From NCBI GenBank assembly GCA_021156365.1, contig JAJNDK010000005.1, positions 186,001 through 250,000 of the forward strand: a stretch of DNA of 64,000 bases. Reading direction: 5' to 3'. A model generated the notes under the pieces. It was given only the letters and a program-made list of their open reading frames with translations. It did no database searches and was not told the origin of the DNA. The stretch comes from Bacteroidota bacterium (GTDB lineage: Bacteria; Bacteroidota; Bacteroidia; B-17B0; Aurantibacillaceae). How positions within the stretch are numbered: position 1 is the first letter of the stretch; each line of letters opens with the position of its first letter. Below are positions 43,301 to 50,894 of the stretch, in pieces. The position numbers were made by a program, and so were the translations under genes.

Positions 43301-45288
43301 GAACCTGTCAACGTAACTGTAGTTGTTACACAGGTTAATTGTGCCGGCGCTGCTATGCTTACATTTGGCGCTGTAGTGTTGGAGGTAACTGATACAGTAG
43401 CTGTATTTGTACAGGTGCCTGCATCCGTAACAGTCAGAGTATAAATCCCGGCTGCATTTACCACAGGTGTGGAAGTGCTGCCTCCGCTAACAATGCCGGC
43501 ACCTGTCCAGCCATAACTAACTCCCGGTGTTGTACTGGAGCCGTTCAGGCTAAGTGTTGTAGTTGTACAGGTAAGTTGCACCGGTGCCGCAATAGATGCA
43601 TCGGGAACTATAGCAGTATTGGTAACTGCAACAGTTGCAGTGTTCGTACAGCCATTGGCCGGATTAGTTGTGGTGAGTGTGTATGTACCGGCTACAGTTA
43701 CCGGATAGTTAGCCGTTGCCGGGCCGGAAGCCCATTGGAAAGTTGCACCCGAAGTTGTGCTGGAACCTGCTAAAGTAACAGTGGTGGTAGTGCAGCTTAA
43801 TGAAGCCGGTGCTGCTATAGTTGCATTGGGTAAAGTTGTATTGGATGTAACCGTTGTAGTAGCCGTACTTGTACAACCATTAGCCGGATTTGTGACCGTG
43901 AGGGTATACACGCCTGCCGTAGTTACTGCATTAGTAGCAGTTGCGCTGCCAGACGTCCATTGATACGTTGCACCCGGAGTTGTACTGGAGCCTGTCAATG
44001 TAACTGTTGTCGTTGTACAGGTCAGTTGCGCGGGAGGTGCGATGCTTATATTAGGTGGTGTAGAAGCGGAAGTAACACTTACGGTAGAAGTTGCTGTACA
44101 GGTGCCACTTGTAACAGTTAATGTATATGTTCCCGGCGCGTTAACGGAAGGGGTTGTCGTACTTCCACCACTTACAATTCCCGGTCCGGTCCAGCCGTAT
44201 GTGACACCCGGTGTTGCACTTGATCCATTCAGTGTCACTGTTGGGTTTGCACAGGAAATAGCCTGGGTAGTTCCGGCATTTGCATCCGGCACTCCGGCAG
44301 CTGTGATAGTAAAACTAAGTGTTTGCGTACAATGAATAGCGCTTTCTACCTGTACGGTATAAATTCCTGCACACAAACCATTGACAGCAGCCGTTGTAGC
44401 TCCATTGGACCAATGATACGTATAAGGGCCGATGGAACCTGAAGGAGTTACACTGGCGCTTCCGGTACAGGTGCAACCCGCATTGGCAGATCCGTTCGTC
44501 ACAGAGAGTGGTGTAATTGGATTACAACCATTATTGAATTGATTGATGTATGCAAGATTCGCTGCATTATTGGCCGAGCCGGGAGTTTCGTTGCCGGGAG
44601 CGTTTCCCTGCGACCAATTGGCTTGCATATTCGGATCTCCCGAATTAAAATACCAGTTCCTCTGACCGCCGGCACCCGAAAAATAAATAAGATTGTTTTG
44701 ATTATCCGAACCCCAGCAAACGGAGAATACTTCGCAACCCGATAAATTCACGATGCGTGCACAGTCTCCTGGATTGGCAAGTACGGTATTGTTCCAGTTT
44801 CCTCCCGCAGACCAGCCTGATGGAGGATAACTACAGGCACTTGCTCCAGGTGTCGTCGAATTCTTATCAAATAATGTGGTATTATAATCCGGGGCGATGA
44901 TCCTGCAATTTCCATCGGTAAGACTAACATCGTCCGGCGGGATAGCACCGTTTCTATCACTGCCATAATAGATCAGGATGATCGTTCCAACCGGAACACA
45001 GGACCACATCGCGTCATTTGAAAACCGCATGCAACCAGGTGCAATACCACTTCCGCCATGATATCCGCTATTGTCGTCGAAGATCCATCCCCTGATATCG
45101 ATACATGGTGGAGTGGTGATCCCGCTGCAGCTATACACAACCGTAGTGTCGACCACCACCAGCTCTACATATTCTTTGTTACCGCTGGGACCGTTAGAAA
45201 CTTCATTGATAATAAGTTTTTGCGCGGAAATTTTCCCGGCGCAACCTATCATAACGAACAATACTATTATATATGCAATTCTCTGCAT
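40327..45288 (-). CDS. Giant SprB-like T9SS adhesin with 14 tandem 75-residue repeats
   Basis: The 1653-residue protein has a signal peptide (to residue 22, KISAQ) and a lamin-tail-like domain (about 24-250: KLIINEVSNG, NKEYVELVV). One SprB repeat follows (about 261-331: SGSIGPYTYHWSNGATTAAV), then 14 near-identical Ig-like repeats (about 337-1392), each with two cysteines (LTC and NGC). PKD-like domains (about 1400-1550) and a type B sorting domain complete it (1559-1653: VPNCFTPNTDEYNPTWRPVG, EMSIYNRWGTRIF). It should be a long surface filament exported by the type IX system, for adhesion or gliding. It converges on the PorP/SprF gene. Confidence 0.9.
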   Translation of the reverse strand: MQRIAYIIVLFVMIGCAGKISAQKLIINEVSNGPSGNKEYVELVVVDTTVVYSCSGITTPPCIDIRGWIFDDNSGYHGGSGIAPGCMRFSNDAMWSCVPVGTIILIYYGSDRNGAIPPDDVSLTDGNCRIIAPDYNTTLFDKNSTTPGASACSYPPSGWSAGGNWNNTVLANPGDCARIVNLSGCEVFSVCWGSDNQNNLIYFSGAGGQRNWYFNSGDPNMQANWSQGNAPGNETPGSANNAANLAYINQFNNGCNPITPLSVTNGSANAGCTCTGSASVTPSGSIGPYTYHWSNGATTAAVNGLCAGIYTVQVESAIHCTQTLSFTITAAGVPDANAGTTQAISCANPTVTLNGSSATPGVTYGWTGPGIVSGGSTTTPSVNAPGTYTLTVTSGTCTATSTVSVTSASTPPNISIAPPAQLTCTTTTVTLTGSSTTPGATYQWTSGSATATNAVTTAGVYTLTVTNPANGCTSTATTTVTSNTTLPNATIAAPASLSCTTTTVTLAGSSTTSGATFQWASGPATANYPVTVAGTYTLTTTNPANGCTNTATVAVTNTAIVPDASIAAPVQLTCTTTTLSLNGSSTTPGVSYGWTGAGIVSGGSTSTPVVNAAGIYTLTVTDAGTCTNTATVSVTSNTTAPNVSIAAPAQLTCVTTTVTLTGSSTTPGVTYQWTAGPATANYPVTTAGTFTLTATNPTNGCINTTTAIVTSNTTIPTISIAAPAQLTCATTTVTLAGSSTTPGVTYQWTTGPATTNYPVNTSGIYTLTVTNPVNGCTATATTTVTSNTSMPNVNVAPPAQLTCTTTTITLAASSTTPGVTYQWTSGPATANYAVSTAGTYIVSVIDPLNGCTASSTVTLISNTAVPDAAIATPTQLTCSTIIVTLTGSSSTPGVTYQWTGGPATANYSATSAGTYTLTTTNPANGCTNTATVGVISNTTAPTISIAAPSQITCVTSTVAITGSSTTPGVSYQWSGGPTTAGYTVSSAGTYTLIVTDPSNGCWNAAGVTVTSNTITPDINIAAPQTLTCVNLSSTLSGSSATIGVSYQWTSGPSTATHTVAAAGTYTLTVTNPANGCVNSATTTVSSNTTIPDVSIASPASLNCVTTTVTLTGSSSTPGVSYQWTSGPATANYDVSTAGTYSLIVTDPVNGCTAPATVTVINTGIFPDASIAAPGTITCSNSFVTLTGSSTTAGVAYQWTSGPASPVHTVNAGGTYTLTVTDLTNMCSSFAFVTVVSDVVLPDVSITPPAQLTCVTSNVTLAGFSSIAGVTYQWSGGPFNANYTVSTVGTYSLTVTNPANGCTNIADATVSSNASIPDVSIAAPGIITCAQPSVVLTGSSSVSGLNYQWIGGSAASTHTVSASGSYTLAVTDPSNGCVNTASVTVLSNTIPPIAVFTPAGTTGCAPVCVSLVPDLAANPLWQYTWTFSDGTVIDGYNGDACFTQAGLYGAVLTVTSSDNGCSANSSVSDFIEAYPVPDAAFSYSPLFPTTYDPLVVFTNESTSGSTYIWTFDGDSTLVTEHPRWSFDEEGNHMVTLLVQNSFGCTDSIGTTILVEGEFAVYVPNCFTPNTDEYNPTWRPVGVGVDETDYEMSIYNRWGTRIFNTTDWEHGAWDGKLNGTLVEIGTYIYKIKVSPKIKNNLDAPKELNGHLHVIR
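41113..44280 (-). repeat. 14 tandem repeats of about 225 bp within the giant adhesin
   Basis: Each unit encodes about 75 residues of the type SIAAPAQLTC...GVTYQW...GTYTLTVTNPANGC...VTSNT. Twelve units have 75 residues. Units 1 and 4 have 77 and 79 and share a variant core (WTGPGIVSGGST / WTGAGIVSGGST). The array spans 3.2 kb and is prone to recombination and mis-assembly. Confidence 0.85.
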
Positions 45289-45620
45289 GCGATCTATTAA
45301 TAAGTAGTTGATTTAGCAGAGTGGTTAGGATAATCCTTAGGATATTCACTCTTGTATTTAAGACGGTTTGGCTGTATAGAGCCTGTAGGATATTCGCCTC
45401 AAAAATACGCTGCAATTTCCGACAAATATTGACAGAACGGATAAAAGCTGCATTATATTATTGTAAAATTACCATTATTTTGTTGCGTTTTCTGCGTTAT
45501 TTCGACGAAAACTACCGGGCCAGGAAATTCCGGGATACTTGAATATATGGGCTGTTTTTATACCTATCCGGGCGTAATAACAATAAAAAATACCTATTTT
45601 TGCTTAATAGCCCTTGATTT
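45289..45620. promoter_or_regulatory. 332-base divergent intergenic region between the giant adhesin and TMTC-like genes
   Basis: For the adhesin, minus-strand TATTTTTG at 45407-45400 is a -7 candidate, giving a leader of about 105 bases. That leader contains TAGGATATTC twice (45338-45347 and 45386-45395) and the perfect palindrome AGGATAATCCT (45327-45337). For the TMTC-like gene, TATTTTTG at 45595-45602 lies 18 bases before the ATG. Good -33 elements are not evident for either. No RNA gene or further open frame is supported. Confidence 0.45.
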
Positions 45621-47804
45621 ATGAGCAAAAAGAAACAGCAATTCAAACAAGCAAAGATCACAGAGACAAACGGTTTCTCCTTATTTCCTTTTACATCTTC
45701 TAAAATAGCTTACCTGGTCCTTGGATTGGTGGGTTTTATATTTTATATCAATACGGTCAGTAATGAGTTTGCACTCGACGACGGGATCATTATTCACAAA
45801 AATGAATACGTGATGAAGGGCAACAAAGGGATCAAAGATATTATGACGCATGATGCGTACTACAGCTTTTACCGACAGATGAATGCGGAAGATCAGCTGG
45901 CTGGTGGGCGTTATCGTCCTCTTTCGGTTGTAACCTTTGCCATTGAACAGGATTTTATCCACACATTCCCGAACGGGCGAACGGATGCCAGCAGCTGGGA
46001 TCTTAACAAGAACCAAAAACAGGATCCCGAAGAAGATGTGAACGAAGATGGCCTTTTCAATGAGAATGACGCACTGACAATGGGATGTGGGCTCCGGCAT
46101 TTTAATAACATGCTGTTGTATGTTATCTCTATCCTTGTATTGTTTAGTTTCCTGAAGAACTACCTGTTCAAAAACAGCTGGGATCTTGCCTTTTTAACAG
46201 CGCTGCTTTTCTGTATCCACCCGCTGCATACAGAAGTAGTAGCCAACATGAAGAGCCGGGATGAGATCCTCTCTTTCCTGTTCATCATCCTGACTTTCAT
46301 TTATACATTCAAAGCCCTGGAATTAAAGCAAACCAAACATATTATAATGGCAGGTTTTATGTATTTCCTTGCGCTGTTAAGCAAAGAGTATGCATTGACA
46401 CTGATCCCGATGATTCCGATGATGATCTATATTTTCCGCCCGGAACTCATCAATTTTAAGGACAAAAGACTATGGCTGGCCGGCGGGGCGTTCCTGTTTT
46501 TTGCCATATCCATGTACCTGCTCAAATCAAAGATCAACAAAGGATATACTATGATACCATTGATCTTCGGAGTAGCCAGTATTTTTATATTCAGCAAAGA
46601 ATACAAAGCCAAAAATTTCATCGCGCTGTTCAGTTCACTGTCTATTGCATTCCTCGCCTACCTCGCTTTCCGTTTTGTTTCAGTAACATTAAAACCGGGA
46701 GTTCCGGATACAGAGGTATTAAACAACCCTTATTTATTCGCTACTCCAACTGAAACGTATGCAACCAAAATATTCGTATTGCTCAAATACCTGAAGCTGC
46801 TGTTCATACCGCATCCGCTGAGCTCCGATTATTCATTCCAAACAATTCTCTACCGTAACTTTAAAAGCTGGGATACGCTTTTGTCTATTATTATCTATAT
46901 AGGATTAGCCATTACTACTTTTATCCTGTTCCTGAGGCGCCATCCGCTTGCATTTGGCCTGATCTTTTTCTTTGCCAATCTATTAATGATCGGTAACATT
47001 GTTTTTGATATCGGAGCTACGATGGGTGAGCGTTTGATCTATCACTCTTCTTTCGGATTTGCGATTTGCATTGCCTGGTTATTAATAGAAGGTCTGAAAA
47101 AGATCAACATTCAACCTGCATTGCAAAAAAATCTTGTACTCGGTCTGGCGGTTGTATTGACGGGCTTGTTCGGTTACAAGACCATCGTAAGAAATGCCGA
47201 ATGGAAAAACGACATTACGCTTTTTACAACGGATGTGAAAACGGTTCCGAATAGTGTATTATGCCTCGGAAATGCCGGTGCACGCTGGATCGATCTTTCG
47301 GAGCGCCCGGAAAACAAAGATAGTTCAGCTGCCTTCCTGGAAAGAGCTACCGGTTATTTAAAACATGCGCTGGATCTTCATCCGAAATATGTAAACGGTT
47401 ACCTTAACCTCGGACTTGCTCAAATGAAGCAGGGAAAACTGGACGATGCCTTCGCTACCTGGAAAAGAGCCCAGGGTTATTATCCGAATAATCCCTACCT
47501 GCAAACCTATTTCCCTTACCTGGCCATCAATTACATGAACAAAGGTGTGAACCTGGGCAAGGAAGGCAAAATGGATGAAGCTACCCGGAATCTTGACAAA
47601 GCAACGGAGTGCAATCCGAATAATTATGATATATGGTATAATTATGCCGGTGTCTATTTTACCAAAGGTGATTTTGCAAAAGCCAAAATAGGTTTCGAGA
47701 ACTGCCTGAAGCTGAACCCGAATGCGGAAAATGCCAAACAAGGTTTACAGGCTTGCAATGAGCGACTGGCTAACCCGACAACAGCTACAGTAGCCGTTAA
47801 ATAA
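45621..47804 (+). CDS. TMTC-like GT-C membrane glycosyltransferase with C-terminal TPRs
   Basis: The 727-residue protein has about ten membrane segments (residues 25 to about 525) and C-terminal tetratricopeptide repeats (about 560-715: YVNGYLNLGLAQMKQGKLDDA, YDIWYNYAGVYFTKGDFAKA). The early luminal loop carries the acidic ALDDGIIIHKNEYV motif of GT-C glycosyltransferases. A second block, HPLHTEVVANMKSRDEILSF, matches the HPxHxEAVA...R motif of the TMTC/DUF1736 family. Animal TMTC proteins O-mannosylate cadherins; bacterial ones probably transfer a lipid-linked sugar to exported proteins. The many Thr/Ser-rich adhesins in this window would be suitable targets, but that is inference. Confidence 0.8.
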   Translation: MSKKKQQFKQAKITETNGFSLFPFTSSKIAYLVLGLVGFIFYINTVSNEFALDDGIIIHKNEYVMKGNKGIKDIMTHDAYYSFYRQMNAEDQLAGGRYRPLSVVTFAIEQDFIHTFPNGRTDASSWDLNKNQKQDPEEDVNEDGLFNENDALTMGCGLRHFNNMLLYVISILVLFSFLKNYLFKNSWDLAFLTALLFCIHPLHTEVVANMKSRDEILSFLFIILTFIYTFKALELKQTKHIIMAGFMYFLALLSKEYALTLIPMIPMMIYIFRPELINFKDKRLWLAGGAFLFFAISMYLLKSKINKGYTMIPLIFGVASIFIFSKEYKAKNFIALFSSLSIAFLAYLAFRFVSVTLKPGVPDTEVLNNPYLFATPTETYATKIFVLLKYLKLLFIPHPLSSDYSFQTILYRNFKSWDTLLSIIIYIGLAITTFILFLRRHPLAFGLIFFFANLLMIGNIVFDIGATMGERLIYHSSFGFAICIAWLLIEGLKKINIQPALQKNLVLGLAVVLTGLFGYKTIVRNAEWKNDITLFTTDVKTVPNSVLCLGNAGARWIDLSERPENKDSSAAFLERATGYLKHALDLHPKYVNGYLNLGLAQMKQGKLDDAFATWKRAQGYYPNNPYLQTYFPYLAINYMNKGVNLGKEGKMDEATRNLDKATECNPNNYDIWYNYAGVYFTKGDFAKAKIGFENCLKLNPNAENAKQGLQACNERLANPTTATVAVK

Positions 47805-47841
47805 GCATTTCGACAACTTTTCCAGAAAAAAATGTGTATCA

Positions 47842-47940
47842 TGCGGCGAATAATTGGCGTATTCGCCGCATAATTTGCGGTGAATAATTTTAAAATGCGG
47901 GGAATAAGATGTATATTTGTTGCATAATTTGCGGTGAATA
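47842..47940 (+). promoter_or_regulatory. Operator-like array of five TGCGGnGAATA sites and promoter of the fic gene
   Basis: TGCGGCGAATA at 47842-47852, its inverted form at 47860-47870, and direct copies TGCGGTGAATA (47876-47886), TGCGGGGAATA (47896-47906) and TGCGGTGAATA (47930-47940). Direct copies start 34, 20 and 34 bases apart. The -7 element TATATTTG (47912-47919) lies between copies 4 and 5, and the last site is 5 bases from the fic ATG. A repressor bound here would block transcription; the Fic protein's own winged-helix end is the natural candidate. Confidence 0.75.
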
Positions 47941-47944
47941 GCAA

Positions 47945-49045
47945 ATGAAATACATCTATCAATATCCGGATTGGCCTGAATTTTACTGGGATAACGAAGC
48001 AATATTGCCCGTGCTTTCGGAAGTACGCCATTTGCAGGGAAGGCTGGTGGGCAAAATGGAAACGCTTGGTTTTGCATTGCGTTCGGAAGCCGTTCTTGAA
48101 ACACTTACCCTGGATGTATTAAAATCAACCGAAATAGAAGGTGAGTACTTACAGCAGAACCAGGTGCGCTCTTCCATTGCACGAAAACTGGGACTGGATG
48201 TTGCAGGGCTGGTGCGATCCGACCGGCATGTAGATGGTGTGGTAGAAATGATGCTGGATGCTACCCAGCATTTCGGAAAAGCCCTTCATAAAGATCGTTT
48301 GTTTGGATGGCATTCTGCTTTATTCCCTGCAGGCAGAAGCGGGATGTATAAAATAGTTACTAGCAATTGGCGCGATGATTCGACAGGACCGATGCAGGTT
48401 GTATCAGGTGCTATGGGCAAAGAAAAAGTACATTACCAGGCACCGGCAGCCCGCACGTTGAACCATTTGATGAATGCATTCATCAAATGGTTCAACGCAG
48501 ACAAAACTATGGATCCGGTGTTGAAAGCTTCGCTCACACATCTCTGGTTTGTAACTATACATCCTTTTGATGACGGTAATGGGCGGATAGCACGTGCTTT
48601 GACGGACCTGCAGCTTGCCCGCGCCGACGGTCACAATCAGCGATTCTATAGTATGTCGGCACAAATACGCGTAGAACGGAACAGCTATTACAAAATCCTG
48701 GAGAAAACCCAGGGCCGTGATCTTGATATAACTGCGTGGCATTTGTGGTTCCTCGATTGCCTGCACAAGGCATTAAAAGCATCCAACAAATTACTGGAAG
48801 GTGTTTTATCCAAAGCACGTTTCTGGGAACTGCATAAACATACGGAGTTGAATCTTCGCCAGCGCGTGATGTTGAACAAAGTGATGGATGGATTTGAAGG
48901 AAAACTGACAAGCAGCAAATGGGCCAAAATTACCAGATGCTCCAATGACACTGCGCTGCGGGATATCCAGGACCTCATGAATAAAAAAATGCTGAAGAAA
49001 GATGCCGCAGGAGGAAGAAGCACGGGGTATGAAGTGATGCTGTAA
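47945..49045 (+). CDS. Fic family AMP-transferase with N-terminal DUF4172-like and C-terminal winged-helix domains
   Basis: The 366-residue protein carries the complete Fic catalytic motif HPFDDGNGRIAR (residues 206-217), so it should transfer AMP from ATP to a target hydroxyl. The autoinhibitory helix motif (S/T)xxxE(G/N) is present N-terminally as STEIEG (61-66), making it a class II Fic protein that holds itself inactive. Residues 1 to about 80 are a DUF4172-like domain (YIYQYPDWPEFYWD). The last 75 residues look like a winged helix (LTSSKWAKITRCSNDTALRDIQDLM). It is a single gene with a dense operator array and a perfect 42-bp palindrome in its coding region. The target protein is unknown. 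Confidence 0.92.
   Translation: MKYIYQYPDWPEFYWDNEAILPVLSEVRHLQGRLVGKMETLGFALRSEAVLETLTLDVLKSTEIEGEYLQQNQVRSSIARKLGLDVAGLVRSDRHVDGVVEMMLDATQHFGKALHKDRLFGWHSALFPAGRSGMYKIVTSNWRDDSTGPMQVVSGAMGKEKVHYQAPAARTLNHLMNAFIKWFNADKTMDPVLKASLTHLWFVTIHPFDDGNGRIARALTDLQLARADGHNQRFYSMSAQIRVERNSYYKILEKTQGRDLDITAWHLWFLDCLHKALKASNKLLEGVLSKARFWELHKHTELNLRQRVMLNKVMDGFEGKLTSSKWAKITRCSNDTALRDIQDLMNKKMLKKDAAGGRSTGYEVML
48456..48497. repeat. Perfect 42-bp palindrome inside the fic gene
   Basis: The 21 bases 48456-48476 (beginning CGTTGAACCATTTG) are the exact reverse complement of 48477-48497 (ending CAAATGGTTCAACG), with no loop. It encodes residues of the helix before the Fic motif (LNHLMNAFIKWFNA). Confidence 0.95.
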
Positions 49046-49101
49046 TTCGAAACAGGCAATCCTTTTCATAGCTATAGTATTTATTATACTGTCGAATAAT
49101 T

Positions 49102-49132
49102 TTTGCTATCTGAATACTTGGTAGTATCTTCC
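49102..49132 (+). promoter_or_regulatory. Promoter for efp
   Basis: TTTG at 49102-49105, 19 bases, then TATCTTCC at 49125-49132 (two bases off the -7 consensus). The ATG follows 18 bases later. Confidence 0.5.
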
Positions 49133-49150
49133 TGCTCTAATATTTAAACA

Positions 49151-49702
49151 ATGGCTACTACATCCGATATTTCGAAAGGCGCATTTTTTCGCTACAATAA
49201 TGAGCTGCTGAATGTAATTGATTACGACCATATTACTCCGGGAAAAGGAAATGCAATCTACTCGGTAAAATGCAGGAATGTAGAAACCGGAAAACAAAGC
49301 GAGGTTCGTTTCCGTTCGGGCGAAAAAGTCGATTTTATCCGCGTGGAAGAAACAGAAATGCAATACCTCTATATGGAAGGAGATTTTTTGGTGTGTATGA
49401 ATCAGGAAACTTTTGAACAATCACATATTCCAAAAATCCTGTTTGCTGATACGATCGCTTTCCTGCAGGAGGGCATGGTGCTCACCATACGTTTTGATGA
49501 GAATGAAAAACCATTGAATGGAAATCTTCCGAAATATGCAGAATTAGAAGTAACCTATACCGAAGAAGGCGTGAAGGGCAAGTCATTGAAAGTAGCGGAA
49601 GTAACAGGCGGAATAAAGCTACAGGTTCCTCTTTTTGTAAACACAGGTGATAAACTGAAGATCAATATCGAAGACAGCAGCTATGTAGAACGGGTGAAGT
49701 AA
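49151..49702 (+). CDS. efp: Translation elongation factor P
   Basis: The 183-residue protein has the three beta-barrel domains of EF-P: the KOW-like domain I (ISKGAFFRYNNELLNVIDYDHITPGKGNA), OB domain II (YLYMEGDFLVCMNQETFEQ) and OB domain III (GIKLQVPLFVNTGDKLKINIE, then SSYVERVK). EF-P binds between the P and E sites and relieves ribosomes stalled at polyproline. The loop tip residue is Lys32 in TPGKGNA, equivalent to the modified Lys34 of E. coli; no modification enzyme gene is in this window. Confidence 0.96.
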   Translation: MATTSDISKGAFFRYNNELLNVIDYDHITPGKGNAIYSVKCRNVETGKQSEVRFRSGEKVDFIRVEETEMQYLYMEGDFLVCMNQETFEQSHIPKILFADTIAFLQEGMVLTIRFDENEKPLNGNLPKYAELEVTYTEEGVKGKSLKVAEVTGGIKLQVPLFVNTGDKLKINIEDSSYVERVK

Positions 49703-49748
49703 ATTTTACTGCCATGGAAACTGTAATCTGACGCAATCTGCAGTGATC

Positions 49749-50879
49749 TCACTTCAAATTTTGGTACAAACCGATCATGTTGTCAATAAACGTTTTCCAC
49801 TCGTATTTCTTTTTCTCCTCTTTCACGCCTTCCGTAAAGGCCGGTTCGCGATCATTTTCAAAATAATCCAATATCGCGTCTGCAATTTGTTTGATATCTT
49901 TTTCAACAAGGTAACCCACTTTGCGATCGGGAACGATCTCACTTAAGCCTCCCACATTAGTGACCAACACAGGCTTCTCATAAAAATAGCTCACCATGGT
50001 GACACCGCTGTTTGTCGCATTCCTGTATGTTTGTGCTACGAGGTTACTGGCACAGAAATAATACCGCACATCTTCATTCGGGATATAGTGCGTGTGCATG
50101 ATCACTGAATCTTCTAACTTTTTATCCGTAATAATATCTGTGTATGTTTTCGGATCTTCGTAATATTCTCCGGCTACCAGCAATTTTATTCCTGCTTTCC
50201 GAATCCGTTCATCGGCCATCGCTTCCAGCAAAAAATCCAGGCCTTTGTATTTACGGATCAACCCAAAAAACAAAACCACCTTGTCTTCCTGCTTCAATCC
50301 GAGCTTTTCTCTTGCTTCATGTATACTCACTTTATCTCCATACGTAGCAAACATCGGATGAGGCGTACATACTTTATTCGAGCTGTCGGTAAATTTTTCA
50401 AGGTCGGCCAGCACTTTATTCGACATGATGATAAAACCTTTGCAGGCCTTGATGAAATACTTTGTAAAGACCACGTCCCCGATTCGCTTTTCGTGCGGGA
50501 TCACATTATCCGTTAAAGCAAATACGGTTGTTTTTTTTCGGATCAGGCGGGCAATCGTCCCCAGGCTTGGGCCGAAGAAAGGAAGCCAGAAACGAAAAAT
50601 GACCAGGTCCGGTTTCTGTTTTTTAATGAAACGGGCAACAGCAAACCAATTGAACGGGTTTACTGTATTGATCTTCGTGTGGATCTTTATATCCGTGGGC
50701 GCTGTTCCATCCGTATCGTATTGTGTGCTGCCGGGAAATAAAAAATTCGGGTATTGCAGAGAATACGAAATGATCTCGGCCTGGTGCCCTTGTTCATTCA
50801 GACTCCTGCAGAGGTATTCATCGAACTGAACAAGTCCGCCCCGAAGGGGAAAAGCCGGCCCTACAATAAAAATTTTCAT
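49749..50879 (-). CDS. Glycosyltransferase family 4 (GT-B fold)
   Basis: The 376-residue protein is a retaining GT4-type glycosyltransferase. It starts MKIFIVGPAFPLRGGLVQFDEYLCR (nucleotide-sugar transferases begin similarly), has the C-terminal Rossmann entry VVLFFGLIRKYKGLDFLLEAM, and the donor-binding region SGVTMVSYFYEKPVLVTNVGGLSE. It lacks membrane segments and should act at the cytoplasmic face on cell-envelope glycans. Donor and acceptor are unknown. It lies 15 bases downstream of the bestrophin gene. Confidence 0.88.
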   Translation of the reverse strand: MKIFIVGPAFPLRGGLVQFDEYLCRSLNEQGHQAEIISYSLQYPNFLFPGSTQYDTDGTAPTDIKIHTKINTVNPFNWFAVARFIKKQKPDLVIFRFWLPFFGPSLGTIARLIRKKTTVFALTDNVIPHEKRIGDVVFTKYFIKACKGFIIMSNKVLADLEKFTDSSNKVCTPHPMFATYGDKVSIHEAREKLGLKQEDKVVLFFGLIRKYKGLDFLLEAMADERIRKAGIKLLVAGEYYEDPKTYTDIITDKKLEDSVIMHTHYIPNEDVRYYFCASNLVAQTYRNATNSGVTMVSYFYEKPVLVTNVGGLSEIVPDRKVGYLVEKDIKQIADAILDYFENDREPAFTEGVKEEKKKYEWKTFIDNMIGLYQNLK

Positions 50880-50894
50880 GCGTTCTTCATTTTT

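Noticed and set aside
41113-44280. Regular direct repeats resembling a CRISPR or satellite array
   Set aside because: The period of about 225 bases stays in frame and encodes an Ig-like repeat; there are no short repeats with unique spacers and no cas genes.
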